NCBI RefSeq assembly: GCF_017876575.1
Contig: NZ_JAGIOE010000001.1
Coordinates: forward strand, 2,232,001 to 2,296,000
Reading direction: 5' to 3'
From: Paeniglutamicibacter psychrophenolicus
GTDB lineage: Bacteria > Actinomycetota > Actinomycetes > Actinomycetales > Micrococcaceae
Length of the DNA: 64,000 bases
Shown piece by piece: positions 1-8,174 of this stretch. Position 1 is the first letter of the stretch. Every line of letters starts with the position of its first letter. The notes under the pieces were generated by a model. It searched no databases. It worked only from the letters and a program-made list of their open reading frames with translations, and was not told the DNA's origin. The translations under genes and the position numbers were made by a program.

Positions 1-1668
1 GAGGCCATGATCTCCGGCGACGACTTCCTGGCCATGAACGACGGGGAGAAGCTGCGCCGGCTCGAGGCCGAATACCGGCTGGCCGACTCCGCGCACGTTG
101 CCTCCGGGGCCTCGCGGCTGCGCTGGGCCCTGACCAAGAACTGGAAGGCGGCGCTGGCCGACCACCGCGCGGCCTCGCGCGAGCTGCGCGCCATGCTCAA
201 GGACGGGGAACCGGCGATCGCCGACCTCGCCGCCTTGGGAGACGAGCTGCTGAACTCGCTGTGCCCGGTGTGGGTCGGCTCCCCGCTGCTGATCCCCGCC
301 ACCGTCCCGGCGCAGATGGAATTCGACGCGGTGATCCTGCTCGATGCGGACTCGCTGTCGCTGCGTTCGGTGCTCGGCTCGATCTCCCGCTCCAAGCAGG
401 TCATCGCGTTCGGCGACACCATGATGGGCGCCCCGAACCCGTTCGAGGTTTCCGTGGACCCCACCGCGCACGCACGCATCGAACCGGCCCCGATCTCCGC
501 GATGGAATCCCTGCAGGCGGTGCTGCCGCTGTGCCGGCTGGCCACCGCCTACCGGGGGATCGACGAGGGACTGACCGAGTCGCTTTCGCACGACTTCTAC
601 GAGGACTCGCTCTCCCGGCTGCCCGCCGCCCGCTCGCTGGGTGCCGGCACCCCGGCGCTGAAGGCCGAGTACGTGATGGACGGCACCGGGTCCCTGGGCG
701 CCGACGGAGAATCGGTGGAGACCACCGTCGCCGAGGTCCAGCGCGTCGTGGACCTGGTCTTCACGCACCTGGCGCGGCGCGGCGAGCAGACCCTGGCCGT
801 TGTCGCCGGCAACCGCCGGCACGCCTCCGCAATCGCCGAGGGCATCCGCGTGCAGCTGCCCAACCACCCGTGGGCGACGAAGTACTTCCGCACCGCGGCC
901 GAGCGCTTCCTGGTCACCAGCGTCGACAGGCTGGCCGGGTTGCAGCGCGACTCGATCATCTTGTCCCTGGGCTACGGACGGACCACCCACGGCAAGGCCG
1001 TGCACGACTTCGGCTCCCTCTCGGTGGCCGGGGGCGACGAGCTGTTCGTCAACGCCGTGACCCGGGCGCGGGAGTCGATGGTGCTGGTCTCGGCGCTGCG
1101 CCCGCAGGACATGGACCTGTCGCGGATGCGCTTCGGCGCCTACCGCTTCCTGGAGCTCTTCGGCCGGGTGCTCGGCGGGGACTCGGGCATGTCCGCCACC
1201 GCGACCCCGCTGCAGGACCCGCTGGTCACCGACCTGATGTCGCGGCTTTCGGACCGCGGGGCCATCGTCACCCAGCACTACCGCGGGGTGCTGGACATCG
1301 CCGCGCATGCACTGGATGTCACCGGCAACGGCACCGCGGTGCCTCTGGCCGTGGTGTACGACGGCACCCAGGGCTACCGGGAACTTTCGGTACGCGAGCG
1401 CAGCCGCCTGCGCCCGCAGCTCTTCGAGGCCCTGGGCTGGCGCTACGTGCCGCTGTGGACCATCGACGTGTTCTCCGACCCCGACCGGGTCGCCAACATG
1501 CTGGCCGGCTTCCTGGGTCTGGACGGCGACATCGAGGGTGCCGGCGACGGCACCAAGGATGGCGCCGGCGAAGGTGCGGCCAACGCCACGGCCGCCGGGA
1601 CTTCTGGCTCCGCAACCCCGAATGCCGCCGGCCCCGGCCCCCGTGCCTCGGACCTGGCCGATGCCTAG
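1..1668 (+). CDS. SF1 DNA/RNA helicase with C-terminal endonuclease-like domain (5' end outside window)
   Basis: C-terminal part of a large superfamily 1 helicase; the reading frame is open to base 1, so the ATP-binding P-loop lies upstream. Visible helicase motifs are a Walker B-like DAVILLDADS followed by QVIAFGD (nt 325-417), a LATAYRG motif (nt 538-558), FLVTSVDRLAGLQRDS (nt 907-954) and the motif VI-like NAVTRARES (nt 1051-1077). The region at nt 1230-1540 resembles the small restriction-endonuclease-like domain (MTES_1575 type) that ends many actinobacterial helicases of this group. The last 40 residues are Gly/Ala-rich low complexity. Likely acts on DNA in the cytoplasm, but the exact role is unknown. 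Family assignment is moderately sure; substrate is not inferable. Confidence 0.75.
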   Translation, partial: EAMISGDDFLAMNDGEKLRRLEAEYRLADSAHVASGASRLRWALTKNWKAALADHRAASRELRAMLKDGEPAIADLAALGDELLNSLCPVWVGSPLLIPATVPAQMEFDAVILLDADSLSLRSVLGSISRSKQVIAFGDTMMGAPNPFEVSVDPTAHARIEPAPISAMESLQAVLPLCRLATAYRGIDEGLTESLSHDFYEDSLSRLPAARSLGAGTPALKAEYVMDGTGSLGADGESVETTVAEVQRVVDLVFTHLARRGEQTLAVVAGNRRHASAIAEGIRVQLPNHPWATKYFRTAAERFLVTSVDRLAGLQRDSIILSLGYGRTTHGKAVHDFGSLSVAGGDELFVNAVTRARESMVLVSALRPQDMDLSRMRFGAYRFLELFGRVLGGDSGMSATATPLQDPLVTDLMSRLSDRGAIVTQHYRGVLDIAAHALDVTGNGTAVPLAVVYDGTQGYRELSVRERSRLRPQLFEALGWRYVPLWTIDVFSDPDRVANMLAGFLGLDGDIEGAGDGTKDGAGEGAANATAAGTSGSATPNAAGPGPRASDLADA

Positions 1669-1670
1669 CC

Positions 1671-1982
1671 ATGCCCGCTGAGCAAGACGCGCCGCGGCGC
1701 AAGAAGCCGCGGCGCTTCACCGCCCCTCCACAACGGGTCAGCGAGTCGACGCTGGTCGGGGTCTTTGAAATGCCCCACGGTTCCGGCCGCCCCGCGGCCA
1801 ACGCCGCCGGGAACCCGGAAGCCGGCACCCGGCCACCGAAGCCGGCGAAGAAGCCGGGCCCCGCGAAAACCGGCCCGGTCCTGGAGCAGCGAGCCACGGA
1901 AGACGACCCGCGGCGCTGGGGAGATGCGGACGACGATCTGGGCGACTGGATGAAGGCGCAGCGACCTCCGCACTGGGACTGA
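1671..1982 (+). CDS. small basic hypothetical protein
   Basis: 103-residue ORF beginning 3 nt after the helicase stop, so probably co-transcribed with it. The N-terminus is Lys/Arg-rich (RRKKPRRF), the middle is Pro/Lys-rich and probably disordered, and the C-terminus is acidic with a tryptophan-containing tail (DDLGDWMKAQRPPHWD). No domain is recognised. The tight spacing after the helicase and the ordered-looking C-terminal motif support a real gene. Confidence 0.6.
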   Translation: MPAEQDAPRRKKPRRFTAPPQRVSESTLVGVFEMPHGSGRPAANAAGNPEAGTRPPKPAKKPGPAKTGPVLEQRATEDDPRRWGDADDDLGDWMKAQRPPHWD

Positions 1983-1991
1983 CCCGCCCGC

Positions 1992-2696
1992 CTACGGGTT
2001 CACCAGGACCACCGAGACCTTGCCGCGCTGCGCCGCGGTGGAAAGCTGCTCGGCACTGCCCGGGCCGGCGCCCACCACGATCAGCCCGCCCTGGCCCGAG
2101 CCGGCGGCCACCGACCACGGGGCCTGCCCGTCCGGCTGGGTCTGCGACCCGGTCCACAGGATCGGCACGGCCCGCGCGAGCACCCGGGAGACCAGCTTTG
2201 TCTCGAACCCGTTGCCCTCGGTGAGCACCACATCTACCAGCTGGCCCGCCCGCACCAGGGAAGCGGTCTGTTCGTCGTCCAGCCGCAGCGGCACCGCCAC
2301 CGACCCGGAATCCAGCCCGGCCAGCAGCCCGGGCCCGATGACCATGGTGGGCAGCACCGGGGTGCCGGCCGGTACGGGAATCGCCAGCCGCGACCCGGCC
2401 GCCGGGGGCTGGCGGTCATAGGTGCCCGCGGGCACCAGGGAGCGCGCCACCGGCTGGCTGCGCAGATCCCCTTCACGCAGCGCGGTGCCAACCGGCAGGT
2501 CGCGCGCGGCGACCAGCACCTCGATGCGTTCCTCGGTGTCGGGGGCCAGCACCGCCAGGGACACGGCCACCGAGAGCATCAGCAACGCCGCGGCAAGATG
2601 CCTGCGGTACTTGGCGAACAGCTCCGGGCCCGTGCGGCGGGGCACCCGGGTGGCGGCGGACGGGCGGGCCATGGCGGAGCGGCGAAAAAGGGTCAT
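1992..2696 (-). CDS. SAF-domain protein, CpaB/RcpC-like
   Basis: 234 residues: a basic cytoplasmic N-terminus, one membrane segment at about residues 34-51, then a SAF domain (about 56-118; IEVLVAARDLPVGTALREGD). This layout is that of Flp pilus assembly protein CpaB/RcpC, which in tad systems acts at the periplasmic side of the pilus. No tad/flp genes are nearby, so it may serve another envelope role. The ATG at 2696 was chosen because the longer ORF upstream has no family-like sequence. It is the last of three minus-strand genes (cyclo-ligase, FmdB, SAF). Confidence 0.65.
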   Translation of the reverse strand: MTLFRRSAMARPSAATRVPRRTGPELFAKYRRHLAAALLMLSVAVSLAVLAPDTEERIEVLVAARDLPVGTALREGDLRSQPVARSLVPAGTYDRQPPAAGSRLAIPVPAGTPVLPTMVIGPGLLAGLDSGSVAVPLRLDDEQTASLVRAGQLVDVVLTEGNGFETKLVSRVLARAVPILWTGSQTQPDGQAPWSVAAGSGQGGLIVVGAGPGSAEQLSTAAQRGKVSVVLVNP

Positions 2697-2817
2697 GCCC
2701 TTAAGCAACTCATGGGCCCCACCCAAACGGATGGAGCCCATGGCGAAGCGGTGATACCGGCGGCCGGGGCGGTGTCCCTGTGCGGGCAAGTGCGCCGCGG
2801 CCCGCCGGGTAAGTGGC

Positions 2818-3087
2818 TTAGGCGGAAGCCGACGCGGAAACAGGTGCGGCGGCGGGCGCCGGCGCGGCGGCCTTGGTGCCGGCGGCGGCCGGGGTGCTGG
2901 AGCTGGTGGTCGAGCGCGAGTCGTTGCGGTAGAAGCCCGAACCCTTGAAGACCACTCCGACGCTGTTGAACTTCTTGCGCAGTGCGCCCTGGCATTCGGG
3001 GCAAATGGTCAGTGCCTCGTCGGTGAACGACTGGACGACCTCCAGGCCGTGGCCACAGTCCTTGCAGGCGTAAACATAGGTAGGCAT
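2818..3087 (-). CDS. FmdB-family zinc-ribbon protein
   Basis: 89 residues. The N-terminal half is a zinc ribbon with two CxxC knuckles (Cys8/Cys11 and Cys29/Cys32) starting MPTYVYACKDCG, the hallmark of the FmdB regulatory protein family (CxxC_CxxC_SSSS). The C-terminal 30 residues are Ala/Pro/Ser low complexity. An AAAGGA ribosome site precedes the ATG. FmdB was named from a formamidase locus, but most members have no defined function. In Micrococcaceae it commonly sits beside the 5-formyltetrahydrofolate cyclo-ligase gene, as here. Confidence 0.85.
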   Translation of the reverse strand: MPTYVYACKDCGHGLEVVQSFTDEALTICPECQGALRKKFNSVGVVFKGSGFYRNDSRSTTSSSTPAAAGTKAAAPAPAAAPVSASASA

Positions 3088-3239
3088 ATCGATCCTTTCG
3101 CACGGGCTTTGCGTGCATGGCGCGGGCCGCCGGGGCAGCAAGGCGGCACGGCACGGCACCCGGGCAAGCGACTGTTGATGGGGGAGTGCGGGCGCCCGAG
3201 GGCGTCCACCTACACCAATTCTAACGCACCCGCCCGCCG

Positions 3240-3833
3240 CTACCGGGTGAGGTTGCGCACCCCGGAGGGCAGCACGACAGCTTCGACCCGCTGGTCGAAG
3301 GGTTCGACGGGGATCTGCCCGGCCGCAACGAACTCGTGCTCGAACAGGATGCTCACCAGCTTCGGGCGCTTGCCGGGCCCGGGAAGCGAGGAGATGAAGC
3401 GGTCGTAGTAGCCCCCGCCCTGCCCCAGCCTCTCCCCATCGGCATCAACGGCCTGCGCGGGCACCAGGATCACATCGACCTGCGCCATCAGCCCGGGGCC
3501 GAAGCGCTCACCGACGGGTTCGTCGATGGGGCCGACCGAACTGCGGGCCATCTCGACGCCGGGGTGCCAGCGCGTCCAGGACAGCCGGCGTTCCGGTTCG
3601 CAGATCGGCACGTAGATCGTGTACCCGGCGCCATGGAGCCGGGCCAGCAGCCCCTCGGTGGGCGGCTCGGCGCCGTAGGACAGGAAGCAGGTCACGGTCC
3701 GGCGCGGTGCATTGGCCTCAAGCCACGGCACCAGGTGCCCGGCGAGCAACGCCATTTCGGCTGCGCGCGCCACCGCTCCCATGGCCCGGCGCCGGGCACG
3801 AAAGCGGTTCCTCACCTCGTCCTTGGAGTTCAT
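3240..3833 (-). CDS. 5-formyltetrahydrofolate cyclo-ligase
   Basis: 197 residues, the usual length. Converts 5-formyl-THF to 5,10-methenyl-THF with ATP, returning a folate storage form to one-carbon metabolism. The N-terminus carries the basic helix KDEVRNRFRARRR; the family signature GQGGGYYDRF is present at about residues 136-145, with LVPAQAVDADGERLG just before it. The ATG at 3833 starts the conserved sequence; the ORF remains open upstream but without family similarity. It is divergent from the acetyltransferase gene at 3994. Confidence 0.9.
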   Translation of the reverse strand: MNSKDEVRNRFRARRRAMGAVARAAEMALLAGHLVPWLEANAPRRTVTCFLSYGAEPPTEGLLARLHGAGYTIYVPICEPERRLSWTRWHPGVEMARSSVGPIDEPVGERFGPGLMAQVDVILVPAQAVDADGERLGQGGGYYDRFISSLPGPGKRPKLVSILFEHEFVAAGQIPVEPFDQRVEAVVLPSGVRNLTR

Positions 3834-3980
3834 CTGTGTCACGATCCACAGTCTATCCCCGCCGGCGCTGGCCACCGCGGCCGCCGAAGCCGCGCCGGGA
3901 TCCGAGGCGGTTGCCGGCCCCCGGTCCGCGGATCGCGCCACTGCGGGAACGGCGGTGCAATCGCGGGGCCCGCGGATCGC

Positions 3981-3993
3981 TAGGATTGTGGAC
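3981..3993 (+). promoter_or_regulatory. predicted leaderless promoter of acetyltransferase gene
   Basis: TAGGAT at 3981-3986 ends 7 nt before the ATG, so transcription should begin at or next to the start codon. No ribosome site is present. Confidence 0.5.
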
Positions 3994-4614
3994 ATGTCCG
4001 AATTTGAACGCCACTGGCCCGTCACGGTGCAGGGCCCGCGCCTGGTGCTGCGCCCGATGCGCCGCCGCGACAAGGCCGAATGGATGCATTTGCGCCGCAC
4101 CAACGAGCAGTGGCTGACCCCCTGGGACGCGACACTGCCCGAGGGCAGCGGCTACCCGGCGGACTTCGCGGCGATGGTCTCCACGCAGAACCGTTCAGCG
4201 CGCCTGGGCCAGTGCCTGCCCTGGGCCATCACCCTTCCGTCGCTGCACTCCAAGCACGCCCCGATCGTCGGACAGCTGACGGTCTCCTCGATCATGTGGG
4301 GTGCGGCGCGCAGCGGATCCATCGGCTACTGGGTCGATGTGCGCCACGCCGGGGAGGGCATCGCGCCGGAGGCCGTGGCGATGGCGGTGGACCACTGCTT
4401 CAAGGCGATGGGCCTGCACCGGATCGAAATCAACATCCGCCCCGAGAACGGCCCGAGCCTGCGCGTGGTTCAAAAGCTGGGCTTCCGCGATGAGGGGCTG
4501 CGCAAGGACTTCCTGCACATCAACGGGAACTGGGCCGACCACCGCAGTTTCGCGCTGACCGAGCCCGAGGTCCCGGACGGGATGCTCAACCGGTGGCTGG
4601 GCATGACGCAATAG
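3994..4614 (+). CDS. GNAT acetyltransferase, RimJ/RimL type
   Basis: 206 residues. Opens with GPRLVLRPMRRRDKAEW, typical of RimJ-type N-acetyltransferases, and has the acetyl-CoA-binding region GYWVDVRHAGEGIAPEAV (about 112-129) and the final RPENGPSLRVVQKLGF motif. These enzymes acetylate N-terminal amines of ribosomal or other proteins; the target here is unknown. The gene seems to be transcribed without a leader. A clear one-gene unit, since the next gene is 268 bp away. Confidence 0.85.
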   Translation: MSEFERHWPVTVQGPRLVLRPMRRRDKAEWMHLRRTNEQWLTPWDATLPEGSGYPADFAAMVSTQNRSARLGQCLPWAITLPSLHSKHAPIVGQLTVSSIMWGAARSGSIGYWVDVRHAGEGIAPEAVAMAVDHCFKAMGLHRIEINIRPENGPSLRVVQKLGFRDEGLRKDFLHINGNWADHRSFALTEPEVPDGMLNRWLGMTQ

Positions 4615-4639
4615 CGACACAAGCACCCCAAACACCCCG

Positions 4640-4882
4640 AAATCCCGAATTTGTCCAGAGTATTGCCAGACACACCGGGTCGAATGCGGCATCACACGCG
4701 CAAGCATGCTTAATGTGGTTGACGTGGACGTTTCACATCGGCAACAAAAGCCCGCGGCAACTTGCGCACGCAGGGCCGAGGCAACGCCAACGAACCGCCA
4801 CGACGGAGTAAACCGGCCCCCAGGACACTGGGCCGGGCGGATCCGCCCAAAGAAGTCAGTCGCCAGCCGACGAAGGAGCAAC
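4640..4882 (+). other. long possibly structured leader/intergenic region
   Basis: Holds no ORF that looks coding. It contains a perfect 7-8 bp hairpin (ccggcccc/gggccgg, about 4813-4836) followed by a second GC stem (gcggatccgc, 4837-4846) before the good AGGAG at 4873-4877. No known riboswitch signature could be matched by eye. Confidence 0.25.
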
Positions 4883-5731
4883 ATGGCACCGGTAGCATCC
4901 CACGCTTCAGCCGCGTCACGGTCGGCTGCGCAGGCGCCCTTGCGGATTTTCTACGACCGCCTGGCCGTTGCCCTGCTCGGATGCCTCGCCGTCCCCACCC
5001 TGCTCATCGGCGGGGTGCTCGCCCTGGTCTCGGTGGTCTCCGGCTGGGTTCCGCTGATCGCCCTGCTCGTGGGCCTGGCCAGCTTCTCCACGCTGCGCGG
5101 CCTGGCCGTGCGCGACCGGCGCAAGAAACTGCTGGCACGCCTGGATGCCACGCGCACCCGTGCCATGGAAACCGGCCGCACCCCGGTGGCCGAACCGGCG
5201 AAGAAGGCCGCCGAGGTCTTTGACGCCCAGCCGAACTCCAACAAGCGCCCCCCGCGGCTGACCGTCCAGGAATTGCGCGCCGAGGCGCTGCGCATCGCCC
5301 ACAAGGGTGCGGCCGTCCAGCGCCCCGAGGGCTGGGAGCCCACCGAGGTCCCGCTGCCGCAGTACGTCGTGGCCAACACCGCCAAGCGCCAGGCCCCGGC
5401 CCCGCTTCAAGCCACCGAGGCACCCAAGGCATCGTCCAATGCGACGCTGCGCGCCCAGGAGGCCGCCGCACGCCTGGCCGAGGCCACCGGCGCCGCCAAC
5501 GCGGCCACGGATTCCTCGATTGCGACCCTTCCCGTGGTCCCGGCAACCCCCGTGGTTGCTCAGGCCGATCAGGCCCCCGCCGCACGGGCACCGTCGGCCG
5601 GATCCGCGCCCTCGACCGCGCCGAAGACCGCCGCCGAACCATCGTCGGACAACGGCCCCCGCGCGCCGCGCACCGAGAAGTCCGCCGACCGCATCAACCT
5701 TGACGACGTCATGCAGCGTCGCCGCGCCTGA
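4883..5731 (+). CDS. two-helix membrane protein with disordered C-terminus
   Basis: 282 residues. Two hydrophobic segments at about residues 28-52 and 56-70 follow a short N-terminus; the rest is soluble, first basic (VRDRRKKLLARLDATRTR) then an Ala/Pro/Thr-rich region of about 130 residues ending in the conserved-looking NLDDVMQRRRA. This shape recurs as a hypothetical protein in Arthrobacter relatives. AGGAG 6 nt before ATG fixes the start. Function unknown; the C-terminal motif suggests a cytoplasmic partner-binding tail. Confidence 0.7.
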   Translation: MAPVASHASAASRSAAQAPLRIFYDRLAVALLGCLAVPTLLIGGVLALVSVVSGWVPLIALLVGLASFSTLRGLAVRDRRKKLLARLDATRTRAMETGRTPVAEPAKKAAEVFDAQPNSNKRPPRLTVQELRAEALRIAHKGAAVQRPEGWEPTEVPLPQYVVANTAKRQAPAPLQATEAPKASSNATLRAQEAAARLAEATGAANAATDSSIATLPVVPATPVVAQADQAPAARAPSAGSAPSTAPKTAAEPSSDNGPRAPRTEKSADRINLDDVMQRRRA

Positions 5732-5753
5732 CCGGATCCACTTCGGTGACGCG

Positions 5754-7061
5754 ATGACAGCCGGCGAACCCGGCCCCGCGCCCCCGGGGGCCGATGTGGC
5801 ACGGAAATCCGATGCCGCAAGCAGGCCGGATGCCGCGCGCATGGTCGATGCCGACGCCCGGGAACTTGCTGCCCTGCCCGCCGCCATCCCCGAGCTCGTA
5901 CGCCGGCTGGGCGGCCGCGTGCACACCGGAAACTGGGACTACGAGGCCAACCGGCTGCGTATCCAGCACCGGCCCGGCGCCGGGATCAGCGCGATGTACC
6001 GCATGCCCGCGGGCACCGGATTCAACGAACTGGGCGTGAGCACCGAGGCGATCCGGGTACCCGGCGTCGCCGCCACCCGGGTTTTTGCCACCAACCGCAC
6101 CCCCGGGGTCACCGTCAGCGGCTGGATCCACCCCCACGACCCCAGGCTCCCGGCCCTGGCCCAGGCCGCGGACCGGGCATTCGTGCAGGAAACCTGGGGC
6201 GAGGCGGAATTGCTCACCAAGCTCAAGATCGTCGCGTACCGGCCGCTGCGCCGCGCGGTGCTCCGGGCCACCTTCACCACGCGCGGCCCGCTGCGCATCG
6301 CACGGACGATCTACCTGAAGGTGGGCCGGCCCCAGGCGATCGAGGCCCTGAACCGCCGCCACGAGCTGCTGGCCGGAACCCCGGTCCCGGTGCCCCCGGT
6401 GCTTGGCCCCGCAATCGCCGGCGTGCTGGCCCTGGAGGCCGGGATCGGGGAATCGCTCTCGGCTGCCATCAGGCCCCATTCCGGCGCGGACCTGGATCCC
6501 CGGGACTTCATTTCCCTGCTCGATGCGCTGCCCGGGTCGGTCATGGAGCTGAAACCCCGGGCGGCATGGAGCGATTCGACCAGGCGCTACCAGCAGGCAG
6601 CGGCCCTCGCCCTGCCGCATCGCGCCGGGCGGATCGAGGAGCTCACCGGGCGGATCGAGGCGCATCTTGCGGCCTCCGACCGCGGGGACAAGGTGCCTGC
6701 CCACGGGGACTTCTACGACGCGAACATCCTGTTGGACGGCGGGAAGATCACCGCACTGCTGGACCTGGATTCGCTGGGGCCCGGGTACCGGGTCGATGAC
6801 CTCGCCTGCCTGCTGGGCCACCTGGCCATCCTGCCCACGCTGGGGGAGAAGAACGACGGCGCCGCCGGTGCCCTGGAGCGTTTCGCCGCGGTCTTCGAAC
6901 GCGGCGTGGACCCACGCGCCCTGTGGGCGCGGTCCGCCGCGGTCGCGCTGACATTGATCGCCGGGTCCCGCGGCCTGGGCGGGGAACGCTGGCTGCAGGT
7001 GGCCGAGGCCCGGCTGCGGGTCGTCGAGGCGCTGGTGCGCCGCGCCGACTCCCGCGTCTAG
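5754..7061 (+). CDS. aminoglycoside phosphotransferase-family kinase
   Basis: 435 residues. The C-terminal half has the APH/choline-kinase catalytic loop HGDFYDANILLD (about 318-329) and the metal-binding ALLDLDSLGPG (about 337-347). The N-terminal half (GTGFNELGVSTEAIRVPG, TIYLKVGR) is longer than in antibiotic kinases, so a sugar, amino-alcohol or trehalose/maltose kinase-like role is as likely as antibiotic modification. It starts 22 nt after the preceding membrane-protein gene and may be co-transcribed. Substrate not inferable. Confidence 0.75.
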   Translation: MTAGEPGPAPPGADVARKSDAASRPDAARMVDADARELAALPAAIPELVRRLGGRVHTGNWDYEANRLRIQHRPGAGISAMYRMPAGTGFNELGVSTEAIRVPGVAATRVFATNRTPGVTVSGWIHPHDPRLPALAQAADRAFVQETWGEAELLTKLKIVAYRPLRRAVLRATFTTRGPLRIARTIYLKVGRPQAIEALNRRHELLAGTPVPVPPVLGPAIAGVLALEAGIGESLSAAIRPHSGADLDPRDFISLLDALPGSVMELKPRAAWSDSTRRYQQAAALALPHRAGRIEELTGRIEAHLAASDRGDKVPAHGDFYDANILLDGGKITALLDLDSLGPGYRVDDLACLLGHLAILPTLGEKNDGAAGALERFAAVFERGVDPRALWARSAAVALTLIAGSRGLGGERWLQVAEARLRVVEALVRRADSRV

Positions 7062-7071
7062 CCGGCGCGGA

Positions 7072-7605
7072 TCAGAGGGTGCCGGCCCGGTGCTCGGCGG
7101 GAACCTGGCCGGGTTCCTCCGGGATCGGTCCGCCCTGTCCCTTGTGGTGACCGAAGACCAACGTGGTTTCGGTGTGCCCCACGGACTCGTCGGTGGCCAG
7201 GTTGTCCAGCACCCAGTCGCGCAAGGCCTCGGTGGAGCTCACCGCGATGTGCAAAAGGTAGTCGGTGACCCCGGAGGTGTGGAACATCGAGAGCACCTCC
7301 GGCAGCTGCGGCATCTTCTGCGTGAAATTGTCGATCAGCACGCGGTCGTGCACCCGCAGCCGCACCGAGATCAGCGCCTGCACGCTGCGCCCGACCGCCG
7401 GCAGGCTGACCTCCGCGTGGTACCCGGTGAGCACCCCGCGTTCGACCAGCGCACGGGTGCGCAGCAGCGCCGTCGAGGGTGCGATCCCGGTCCGCTGCGC
7501 GAGCAACGCATTGCTTATGCGCGCATCATTGACCAATTCCTGAATAATCCGACGGTCAACGGCGTCAAGATCAACGGGTTGTTGCGGAAAAGTTGAAGGT
7601 GCCAT
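7072..7605 (-). CDS. Lrp/AsnC-family transcriptional regulator
   Basis: 177 residues. N-terminal winged helix (LDAVDRRIIQELVNDARISNALLAQRTGIAPSTALLRT) followed by an alpha/beta RAM/AsnC ligand domain (GVTDYLLHIAVSSTEALRDWVLDNLA). Such proteins are octameric feast/famine regulators that bind amino acids. It is convergent with the kinase gene and divergent from the Nudix gene; the 80-bp gap at 7606-7685 is the likely shared control region. The last 25 residues are Gly/Pro-rich and non-conserved. Confidence 0.9.
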   Translation of the reverse strand: MAPSTFPQQPVDLDAVDRRIIQELVNDARISNALLAQRTGIAPSTALLRTRALVERGVLTGYHAEVSLPAVGRSVQALISVRLRVHDRVLIDNFTQKMPQLPEVLSMFHTSGVTDYLLHIAVSSTEALRDWVLDNLATDESVGHTETTLVFGHHKGQGGPIPEEPGQVPAEHRAGTL

Positions 7606-7673
7606 GCTGATATTCCATCACAGTTGTCCATGCTTCGGGAGATTTGGACCCCGGGATTCCGCCGCCGACACCC

Positions 7674-7685
7674 TAAAATGGAAGA
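7674..7685 (+). promoter_or_regulatory. predicted leaderless promoter of Nudix gene
   Basis: TAAAAT at 7674-7679 lies 6 nt before the ATG at 7686. Confidence 0.5.
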
Positions 7686-8174
7686 ATGACTACCCCTGAA
7701 CCCCCGGTCCACCCCGGCTTTGACACCCGGCTTGCCGCCTACGCCGTGGTGGTCCGCGATGGTTCGATCCTGCTGGCGCTGTGGGACATGCGCGGCCGGG
7801 ACCCTCAATTCGTGCCGCGCTGGACGCTGCCCGGCGGCGGCGTGGAGCTCGGCGAGGGGATCGCCGCCGGCGCCATCCGCGAGGTGGAAGAGGAAACCGG
7901 GTACCGCGTGCGCATCGATGAGCTGCTTTCGGTGGACTCCGGGGTGATCCCCGCGCACAAGCGCTACAGCGGCACCGAACACCCCATGCAAACCGTCGCG
8001 GTGCTCTATTCCGCCACCGTCACCGCGGGGGAATTGCGCCACGAGGCCGACGGCACCACCAGCCAGGCCGCCTGGTTCCCCCTGGCGGAGGTCGCCTCGC
8101 TGAACCGCGTCGAGCGGGTGGACGCCGCCATCGCGCTGTACCGGGAAAACCTGCACAAGGAAAGCACCAGATGA
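7686..8174 (+). CDS. Nudix hydrolase
   Basis: 162 residues with a complete Nudix box GGGVELGEGIAAGAIREVEEETGY at about residues 50-73, containing the REVEEE metal-binding core. Nudix enzymes cleave nucleoside diphosphates linked to another group; the short form with FVPRWTLPGGG suits an ADP-ribose or nucleotide-cleaning enzyme, but the substrate is open. Its stop overlaps the next start (ATGA), so translation of the lipoprotein is probably coupled to it. Confidence 0.9.
   Translation: MTTPEPPVHPGFDTRLAAYAVVVRDGSILLALWDMRGRDPQFVPRWTLPGGGVELGEGIAAGAIREVEEETGYRVRIDELLSVDSGVIPAHKRYSGTEHPMQTVAVLYSATVTAGELRHEADGTTSQAAWFPLAEVASLNRVERVDAAIALYRENLHKESTR

Noticed and set aside
261-1670. plus-strand frame overlapping the helicase gene
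   Set aside because: Arg/Ala/Gly-rich out-of-frame translation; only its last 103 codons (1671-1982) form a separate plausible gene.
4640-4882. ydaO-type (c-di-AMP) or other known riboswitch
   Set aside because: Gene context and recalled consensus pieces did not match; only generic hairpins are visible.
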